Under the pieces are notes generated by a model. It saw nothing but the letters and a program-made list of their open reading frames with translations, was not told where the DNA came from and did not search any database. A program made the translations under genes and the position numbers. A stretch of DNA of 11,106 nt from positions 1-11,106 of the forward strand of contig CACWNZ010000031.1 of the NCBI GenBank assembly GCA_902762335.1, given 5' to 3'. This DNA comes from an uncultured Ruminococcus sp. Lineage in GTDB: Bacteria; Bacillota; Clostridia; Oscillospirales; Acutalibacteraceae. Within the stretch, counting starts at the first letter, position 1, and every line of letters begins with the position of its first letter. This document shows, piece by piece, positions 6,255 to 11,106 of this stretch.

Positions 6255-8579
6255 ATGGTGCTTTGCAGTAAATGTAATAAAAGACCGGCAGTCGTGTTCG
6301 TATCCAATACGGCGGATTCATCGGATTCGGTCGGCTACTGCCTTACCTGCGCAAGAGAGGCGGGCATAAAGCCCGTTACCGATATTATGGAAAAAATGGG
6401 TATATCCGAGGACGATATCGACAGAATGCAGAATCAGATGAGCGAGCTTATGGAGTCGGGTATGATACCCGAGGATATGAGCGAGCTTATGAACGGCGAG
6501 GACGATATGGGCGAGGGAGAGCAGGAGGACGATGACGACTTCAGCAGAGGCGGCGCGCCCGCATTTCCTCCGTTCTTCAAAAACCTCTTCTCCGGCGGCG
6601 CAGGCAAAAGCAAGGCGGAAAAGGACGACAAGGGCAGAAAGGACGACCAAAAGGCGCAGAAAAAGCGCAAGCGCAAGCATCTTGACGCCTACTGCACGGA
6701 TCTTACCGACAAGGCAAGAAACGGAAAGATAGATAGAATTGTCGGCAGAGAGAACGAGCTTGACAGAGTTATCCAGATACTCAGCCGCAGGACAAAGAAC
6801 AATCCTTGTCTCATAGGCGAGCCGGGCGTAGGTAAGACCGCTATAGCCGAGGGTCTTGCGCTCAGGATAGCGCAGGGCAGCGTTCCTATGAGGCTTCAGA
6901 AAAAGGAGATACATCTTCTTGATATGACGGCTCTCGTTGCAGGCACTCAGTTCAGAGGACAGTTCGAGAGCAGGATAAAGGGGCTCATAGACGAGGTAAA
7001 GGCTGACGGCAACGTCATTCTGTTTATCGACGAGGTACACAGTCTCGTCGGCGCAGGCGATTCCGAAGGCTCTATGAACGCCGCAAATATAATGAAGCCC
7101 GCTCTTTCAAGGGGCGAGATCCAGGTCATCGGCGCAACTACCTTCAACGAATACAGAAAGTACATCGAAAAGGACGCGGCTCTTGAGAGAAGATTCCAGC
7201 CCGTTACCGTAGCCGAGCCCTCTGTCAGCGAGACTATAGATATCCTTCTCGGCGTAAAGGGCTATTACGAGGACTACCACAGGGTAAGAATGGCTGACGA
7301 TATAGTCAGAAAAACGGTCGTTCTCTCTGAGAGATATATAACCGACAGATTCCTTCCCGATAAGGCGATAGACCTTCTTGACGAGTCCTGCACTCATGCG
7401 GCGCTCAGAAACAAGGAGCTTGAAGCCTTCGACAGAGACACCGCAAGGCTTGACGAGCTGAAAAATCAGGAGGAGGAGCTTGCCTCCGATACGGATATCG
7501 ACTATGAGAAGCTTGCCACCGTAAAGAGCGAAATAGCGAGACTTGACAAAAGCCTTGAAGAAAGAAAGGGTCAGGATCTCACTGCCGAGGTAAGCGAGGA
7601 GGACATTGCCCACGTTATAGAGCTGTGGACAGGCATTCCCGCATCAAAGGTGCAGGAGAACGAGCTGAATAAGCTTGCCGACCTTGAGGATCAGCTCAAG
7701 AGCAAGGTGATAGGTCAGGACGAGGCGGTAAAGGCTCTTGCGGCGGCAGTAAAGCGCAGCAGGGTGCAGATAAGCCCCAGGCGCAGACCCGCTTCGTTCA
7801 TATTCGTAGGACCTACGGGCGTAGGAAAGACCGAGCTTGTAAAGGTGCTTGCAGCCGAGCTGTTCAACACTCCCGAAACTCTTATCAGACTCGATATGTC
7901 CGAATACATGGAAAAGCACTCGGTATCGAAGATAATCGGCTCACCTCCGGGCTACGTCGGCTATGAGGAGGCAGGTCAGGTCACCGAAAAGGTAAGGCGC
8001 AGACCCTACTCGGTGCTTCTCTTCGATGAGATAGAAAAGGCTCACCCCGACGTTCTGAATATACTTCTTCAGATACTTGACGAGGGTGTGCTTACCGATG
8101 CCCAGGGCAGAAAGGTCAACTTTGCAAATACCGTTATCGTCATGACCTCCAACGCGGGCAGCGAAAAGAAGGAAAACGCCCTCGGCTTTGCCAAGACTCA
8201 GGCAGAGGCGACCGCCGAAAAGGTGAGAAAGGCGCTCTCGGAGTTCCTTCGTCCCGAATTCATAAGCAGGCTTGACGAGATAATCATATTCAGATATCTC
8301 ACCGAGGAGGACTTTGTTGCTATCTCTGCGCTTATGCTCAATGAGTACATCGATACGCTCAAGGAAAAGGGCATAGCCTTCAGCTATGACGAAAAGGCTC
8401 AGAGACTGCTTGCCAAAAAGGCGTACGGCGGCAAGAGCGGCGCAAGGGATCTGAGAAACCTTATCCGCAAGGAAGTAGAGGACAGGATAGCCTCTGCTAT
8501 AGTTGAGAGCCGCACAGGCTCGCTCATCGGTATCCACGTTACCGCTGAAGATGACAATATCAAGCTTGATATTCTCTGA
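6255..8579 (+). CDS. ClpE-like ATP-dependent Clp protease ATP-binding subunit with N-terminal zinc finger
   Basis: This 774-residue class I Clp/Hsp100 AAA+ unfoldase should thread proteins into ClpP. The N terminus has a CxxC...CxxC zinc knuckle (C4, C7, C29, C32) instead of the double Clp_N domain of ClpC/ClpA, which is the ClpE arrangement. A long linker follows, first acidic (about 75-96), then Lys/Arg-rich (about 118-140). AAA+ domain 1 has Walker A GEPGVGKT (188-195), Walker B FIDE (D259, E260) and an ALERRFQ arginine finger. A short coiled-coil M domain of ClpC/ClpE size lies at about 405-435. AAA+ domain 2 has Walker A GPTGVGKT (519-526) and Walker B FDE (D591, E592). LGF (643-645) sits where ClpA/ClpC carry their ClpP-docking loop. 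The start has GGAAGGGAG 9 nt upstream. No CtsR-type GGTCAAA operator is visible upstream, and ctsR/mcsAB are not adjacent. Confidence 0.92.
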   Translation: MVLCSKCNKRPAVVFVSNTADSSDSVGYCLTCAREAGIKPVTDIMEKMGISEDDIDRMQNQMSELMESGMIPEDMSELMNGEDDMGEGEQEDDDDFSRGGAPAFPPFFKNLFSGGAGKSKAEKDDKGRKDDQKAQKKRKRKHLDAYCTDLTDKARNGKIDRIVGRENELDRVIQILSRRTKNNPCLIGEPGVGKTAIAEGLALRIAQGSVPMRLQKKEIHLLDMTALVAGTQFRGQFESRIKGLIDEVKADGNVILFIDEVHSLVGAGDSEGSMNAANIMKPALSRGEIQVIGATTFNEYRKYIEKDAALERRFQPVTVAEPSVSETIDILLGVKGYYEDYHRVRMADDIVRKTVVLSERYITDRFLPDKAIDLLDESCTHAALRNKELEAFDRDTARLDELKNQEEELASDTDIDYEKLATVKSEIARLDKSLEERKGQDLTAEVSEEDIAHVIELWTGIPASKVQENELNKLADLEDQLKSKVIGQDEAVKALAAAVKRSRVQISPRRRPASFIFVGPTGVGKTELVKVLAAELFNTPETLIRLDMSEYMEKHSVSKIIGSPPGYVGYEEAGQVTEKVRRRPYSVLLFDEIEKAHPDVLNILLQILDEGVLTDAQGRKVNFANTVIVMTSNAGSEKKENALGFAKTQAEATAEKVRKALSEFLRPEFISRLDEIIIFRYLTEEDFVAISALMLNEYIDTLKEKGIAFSYDEKAQRLLAKKAYGGKSGARDLRNLIRKEVEDRIASAIVESRTGSLIGIHVTAEDDNIKLDIL

Positions 8580-8599
8580 TACAAATATACGATAAAATG

Positions 8600-8647
8600 C
8601 GGCTTTCCGCTTCAGTCTCCTTCGAGCCGAAGTGAAAAGCCGTTTTT
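8600..8647 (+). terminator. Intrinsic terminator after the Clp ATPase gene
   Basis: CGGCTTT (8600-8606) pairs with AAAGCCG (8636-8642), extended inward by CGCTTC/GAAGTG, and is followed by five T (8643-8647). It closes the CvpA-like/pgsA/clp unit. Confidence 0.88.
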
Positions 8648-8711
8648 CATTAAGCTGAAATTATTTCAATATATTATTTACCTTCAATTCATGATCTGTC
8701 AAAACCGGATA

Positions 8712-8717
8712 TATAAT
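8712..8717 (+). promoter_or_regulatory. Candidate -10 element for the CotH-like gene
   Basis: A consensus TATAAT lies 39 nt before the preferred start at 8757, in an AT-rich gap. No good -35 is found 16-18 nt upstream (TTCATG/TCATGA only), so the call rests on the -10 and on the gene following a terminator. Confidence 0.35.
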
Positions 8718-8756
8718 AAAGCGTTATCATTGTTGATAAAAAAGGGGGGAAGCCTC

Positions 8757-9698
8757 ATGAAAAAAATACCGGCATTAGTTATATGTCTGATGCTTTCTCT
8801 CGGCTGCGGTGCGTGCAGTCCTGAGGGAAGCGGAGAACGGCATGAAATAAATACGGAGAACAGCTTTGAAGTGATCTCAGGGGGGACAAAGCAGGACGCA
8901 TCATCAGATGAGGTCAGCGTCAGATCTGAAGACGGCTCGGAGCATATCCATTCCGAAAGCGGATCTGATTATGCAGCGGCTCTTTTCGAAAAGGACGTTC
9001 TTGAAATAAATATAACCGCAGATGAGTCCGAGTGGCAGGAAATGCTCAGGAACGCGGCATCAAAGCCGTGGGTGAAATGCGGCGTTGAAATAAACGGAGA
9101 AAAGCTTGCCGACGTCGGAGTCAAGCCGAAGGGCAATACTTCATTGTCACAGGTGCTTCGGGACGGCGGCACGAGATTCAGTCTGAAGCTCAATTTCGGT
9201 AAATATACCGACGGTCAGACCTTCCACGGGCTTGATAAGCTTGCGCTGAACAATATCTATTCCGACACCACCTATATGAAGGAATATATGTCCTACAAGC
9301 TCATGGAATATATGAGCGTGCCGTGTTCGATGTGTACCTTTGCGAATATCAGCGTAAACGGCGAGCATTTCGGCTTCTATCTTGCCGTAGAGGACGTTGA
9401 CGAGAGCTTTCTTGACAGGGTATACGGCGAGGGTAATGAAATTGAAGCCTACAAGCCCGATGCAATGGATACTCAGATGGCGCAGGCGATGAACGGACAG
9501 CAGTTCACTCCGCCCGAGGGAATGCTCCCGCAGAGCACAGTGACGGACAGCCGGTACCGCCGGGAGGAATGCTCCCGCAGAGCAGTGACGGACAGCCGGT
9601 ACCGCCGGGAGGAATGCTCCCGCAGAGCAGTGACAGACAGCCTGTTCAGCCTGATAAGCAAAGACCCGATATGGCAGGCGGCAGAGACGGCGGCGTAA
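8757..9698 (+). CDS. CotH kinase family lipoprotein, N-terminal part (gene broken by a frameshift)
   Basis: CotH proteins are secreted or spore-coat protein kinases with an atypical kinase fold. This 313-residue part starts MKKIPALVICLMLSLGCGAC, a short lipoprotein-like signal with two candidate lipid cysteines. A Ser/Glu-rich stretch follows, then the N-terminal CotH lobe: VLEINITADESEWQEML, VKPKGNTSL, RFSLKLNF and FHGLDKLALNN. Later blocks are YMKEYMSYKLMEYMSVPCS and FANISVNGEHFGFYLAVEDVD. From about 9536 the frame is wrong: a 2-nt insertion in a tandem repeat sends it through Arg-rich nonsense to a stop at 9698. The catalytic remainder continues in another frame. The ATG at 8757 follows AAAGGGGGGAA; an in-frame ATG at 8691 lacks a ribosome binding site and would hide the signal peptide. 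As read, the product should be inactive. Confidence 0.85.
   Translation: MKKIPALVICLMLSLGCGACSPEGSGERHEINTENSFEVISGGTKQDASSDEVSVRSEDGSEHIHSESGSDYAAALFEKDVLEINITADESEWQEMLRNAASKPWVKCGVEINGEKLADVGVKPKGNTSLSQVLRDGGTRFSLKLNFGKYTDGQTFHGLDKLALNNIYSDTTYMKEYMSYKLMEYMSVPCSMCTFANISVNGEHFGFYLAVEDVDESFLDRVYGEGNEIEAYKPDAMDTQMAQAMNGQQFTPPEGMLPQSTVTDSRYRREECSRRAVTDSRYRREECSRRAVTDSLFSLISKDPIWQAAETAA
9519..9655 (+). repeat. 45-bp in-frame tandem repeat (about three copies) with a 2-nt insertion in copy 1
   Basis: Copies start with GGAATGCTCCCGCAGAG at 9519 (47 nt), 9566 (45 nt) and 9611 (partly diverged). In the CotH frame the unit encodes VPPGGMLPQSSDGQP, a flexible Pro/Gln/Ser linker. Copy 1 reads GAGCACAGTG where copy 2 reads GAGCAGTG, so one extra CA lies within 9536-9539. 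Copies 1 and 2 are otherwise identical over the unit apart from that dinucleotide, which suggests recent duplication. Confidence 0.93.
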
Positions 9699-10477
9699 GG
9701 GGAGTAGATCTGACTTATTCGGACGACTCTGTCGAGAGCTACAGCAATATATTCGACAATGCGGTGACCAAGCCTACGGACGAGGACAAGAGCAGGCTGA
9801 TCTCCACGATAAAGGGTCTTAACGAGGGAACGGATATTGAAAAGTACGTTGACGTAGACGAGGTGCTCAGATACCTTGCCTGCAATGTCTTTCTTGTAAA
9901 TCTTGACAGCTACCTTTCGTCAAACTGTCACAACTATATCCTTGCCGAAAACAACGGCGTGATCTCTATGCTGCCGTGGGATTACAACCTTGCATTCGGG
10001 ACTATGGACAGCGAAAGCGCCGAAGAAGCCGTCAACTACGCGATAGATACGGCACTTAACGGTGTATCAGCCGAAAAAAGACCTCTCGTGACCAAGCTGC
10101 TCGAAAATGAGGGATACCGTGAGAAATATCACGCCTATCTCAGACGGATAGCCGAGGAATACGCTGCAGGAGGCTTGTTTGACAGGACCGTTGACAATGC
10201 CGCAGCCGTAATAGACAGCTATGTAAAGGCTGACACCACCTCGTTTTACGGGTACGATGCCTTTAAAGAGGGCATAGCTGCACTCAAGCTCTTTGCATCG
10301 CTCAGAGCAGAGAGCGTAAAGGCTCAGCTTGACGGAACGATACCCTCATATCAGTCCGACAGGAACGACAGCACCGTTCTTACCGATGCATCGTCGCTTT
10401 CTCTTGACAAGCTCGGGGCTATGAACAAGGGAAACAAAGAAAACCCCGAGAAAAGACAAAAGCCTGCAAGATCGTAA
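9569..10477 (+). CDS. CotH kinase family protein, C-terminal catalytic part (out of frame with its N-terminal half)
   Basis: This frame continues the CotH protein after the repeat. It has one and a half more copies of the Pro/Gln linker, a Gly/Asp-rich hinge (MAGGRDGG), then SYSNIFDNAVTKPTDEDKSR and DIEKYVDVDEVLRYLACNVFLVNLDSY. The kinase signature follows as HNY (121-123) and MLPWDYNLAFG, with D138 and N140 in the likely metal-binding position. A helical C-terminal region ends in a Lys/Asn-rich tail. It cannot be an independent secreted protein because it lacks a signal peptide. The ATG at 9569 lies inside a repeat copy, with GGGAGG almost touching it, so it is not a credible start. The coordinates give the open frame only. 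Without the extra CA, the full gene 8757-10477 would encode 572 residues in one frame. Confidence 0.85.
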   Translation: MLPQSSDGQPVPPGGMLPQSSDRQPVQPDKQRPDMAGGRDGGVRGVDLTYSDDSVESYSNIFDNAVTKPTDEDKSRLISTIKGLNEGTDIEKYVDVDEVLRYLACNVFLVNLDSYLSSNCHNYILAENNGVISMLPWDYNLAFGTMDSESAEEAVNYAIDTALNGVSAEKRPLVTKLLENEGYREKYHAYLRRIAEEYAAGGLFDRTVDNAAAVIDSYVKADTTSFYGYDAFKEGIAALKLFASLRAESVKAQLDGTIPSYQSDRNDSTVLTDASSLSLDKLGAMNKGNKENPEKRQKPARS

Positions 10478-10482
10478 AAAAT

Positions 10483-10514
10483 TACTGCCGCAAGGATCGA
10501 TCCCTGCGGCAGTA
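10483..10514. terminator. Bidirectional intrinsic terminator between two convergent genes
   Basis: A near-perfect inverted repeat (ACTGCCGCAAGGATC, 10484-10498, with GATCCCTGCGGCAGT, 10499-10513, one mismatch) lies 6 nt after the CotH stop. On the minus strand it is followed by TTTTTT, a strong termination signal for the gene entering from the right. On the plus strand the tract is the weaker ATTTGTTT. It serves both converging genes. Confidence 0.88.
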
Positions 10515-10533
10515 TTTGTTTGGTATGGAATTT

Positions 10534-11106
10534 TTATGCTTTCTTGACTACCTTCAGTGTGAGTATCTTGGCAACTATTCTGCCCCTTGCGTCCTTTACC
10601 TTTACCTTGAAGGTGTAGGTGCCTGTGGACTTGGGCTTGAAGGTTATCTTGCTCTTTGTGCTGTAGCTTCTGAGCTCCGAGAAAGCAGCCTTGCTGCTCT
10701 TCTTGTAATAAACCGCGTACTTATAGGGAGCGAGTCCGCCGTAGCCTGCTGCCTTTATGACAACGCTCTTGCCGAGGGTTATTTTCGCAGCGGAAATAGT
10801 GGACTTGTTCTTGAGCCCGGGCTTAACGGTGACCGTAAACTTCTTTCTTGCGAGAGAGCCTTCCTTATCCTTTGCGGATAAAAGCTCGCCGATAACGGTA
10901 TCGAGAAGAGCAACCGCCATATAGTAAACCTTTCCGTCCACTGCCTTTACCTTTGCGTATTCGTCGTTCGGGTTTACGCAAAGACCGATGTTGGAAGGCA
11001 GGGTCCAGGGTGTGGTTGTCCATGCGAGGAAGTATGCATCCTCGTCTTTTACCTTAAAACGTACGATTGCGGTACGATCCTTGATGGTCTTGTATCCCTG
11101 TGCCAC
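10534..11106 (-). CDS. Chimeric reading frame: IleRS editing-domain segment fused to a secreted Ig-like C-terminal module (5' end beyond window)
   Basis: The visible 190 codons have two unrelated parts. Residues 1 to about 85 match isoleucyl-tRNA synthetase. They read TAIVRFKVKDEDAYF, then the Thr-rich editing (CP1) signature WTTTPWTLPSN (29-39), GLCVNPNDEYAKVK and a helix ALLDTVIGELL. IleRS should then continue for several hundred residues to KMSKS and the anticodon domain. Instead, from about residue 88, the frame reads KKFTVTVKPGLKNKSTIS, then YKYAVYYKKSS, and ends TYTFKVKVKDARGRIVAKILTLKVVKK. This is a beta-sandwich module like those at the C termini of secreted Ruminococcus proteins. The junction lies near 10837-10881. 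The first codon in view is GTG (read as Val within IleRS), so the gene is open to the right. A charging enzyme ending this way could not work. It is a real fusion or remnant, or an assembly chimera. Confidence 0.8.
   Translation of the reverse strand: MAQGYKTIKDRTAIVRFKVKDEDAYFLAWTTTPWTLPSNIGLCVNPNDEYAKVKAVDGKVYYMAVALLDTVIGELLSAKDKEGSLARKKFTVTVKPGLKNKSTISAAKITLGKSVVIKAAGYGGLAPYKYAVYYKKSSKAAFSELRSYSTKSKITFKPKSTGTYTFKVKVKDARGRIVAKILTLKVVKKA

Noticed and set aside
8691..8756. Upstream in-frame ATG as the CotH-like gene start
   Set aside because: It would put 22 polar residues before the signal peptide and overlap the candidate -10; the ATG at 8757 has a strong AAAGGGGGGAA site.
9536..9539. Classic dinucleotide phase-variation tract in the CotH gene
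   Set aside because: Only two CA units are present, too few for simple slipped-strand switching; recombination between the 45-bp copies is the more likely route if switching occurs.
9519..9655. Tandem direct repeats considered as a CRISPR array
   Set aside because: The copies are contiguous with no spacers, and they encode an in-frame 15-residue peptide repeat.
10516..10881. 121-codon plus-strand open frame with Leu/Cys-rich translation
   Set aside because: It is antisense to the Ig-like module, lacks a convincing ribosome binding site, and its low-complexity translation mirrors Lys/Thr/Ser codons on the other strand.

Overview
The window looks like a chromosomal segment of a low-to-moderate-GC Firmicute of the Ruminococcus type (Oscillospiraceae/Ruminococcaceae). 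This is inferred from gene content (der-plsY, CvpA-pgsA, a zinc-finger Clp ATPase, CotH, and a secreted Ig-like C-terminal module), purine-rich AGGAGG ribosome binding sites and heavy use of ATA isoleucine codons. No marker fixes the species.

Left end (1-170): the right end of an IS200/IS605-type element. It holds the 3' tail of tnpB, a terminal hairpin ending in GGTAGTTCAC, and probably the overlapping TnpB guide RNA. The element stops only 25 nt before the start codon of rpmF (ribosomal protein bL32), which ends at a clear terminator.

488-4647: a same-strand cluster, probably one transcription unit. It holds an unrecognised methyltransferase-like protein, a DUF1848 protein with a C-terminal CxxxCxxC cluster, the ribosome-assembly GTPase Der, and the acyl-phosphate glycerol-3-phosphate acyltransferase PlsY. 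It closes at an intrinsic terminator.

4723-8647: a second unit starting from a candidate sigma-A promoter. It holds a CvpA-family membrane protein, the phosphatidylglycerophosphate synthase PgsA and a ClpE-like AAA+ unfoldase, again closed by a terminator. PlsY and PgsA place two steps of phospholipid synthesis next to each other, in adjacent units.

8757-10477: a CotH-type kinase lipoprotein gene split between two frames. A 2-nt insertion lies in the first copy of a 45-bp in-frame tandem repeat; removing it would give a 572-residue protein. A bidirectional hairpin separates this gene from a minus-strand reading frame that enters from the right edge. That frame begins as the editing (CP1) domain of isoleucyl-tRNA synthetase and switches in frame to an extracellular Ig-like module. 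It is the strangest object here and is either a real gene fusion or an assembly chimera.

The core metabolic genes look ordinary. The points most worth checking are the IleRS chimera, the CotH repeat frameshift and the IS605 end abutting rpmF. I found no convincing new multi-gene system.
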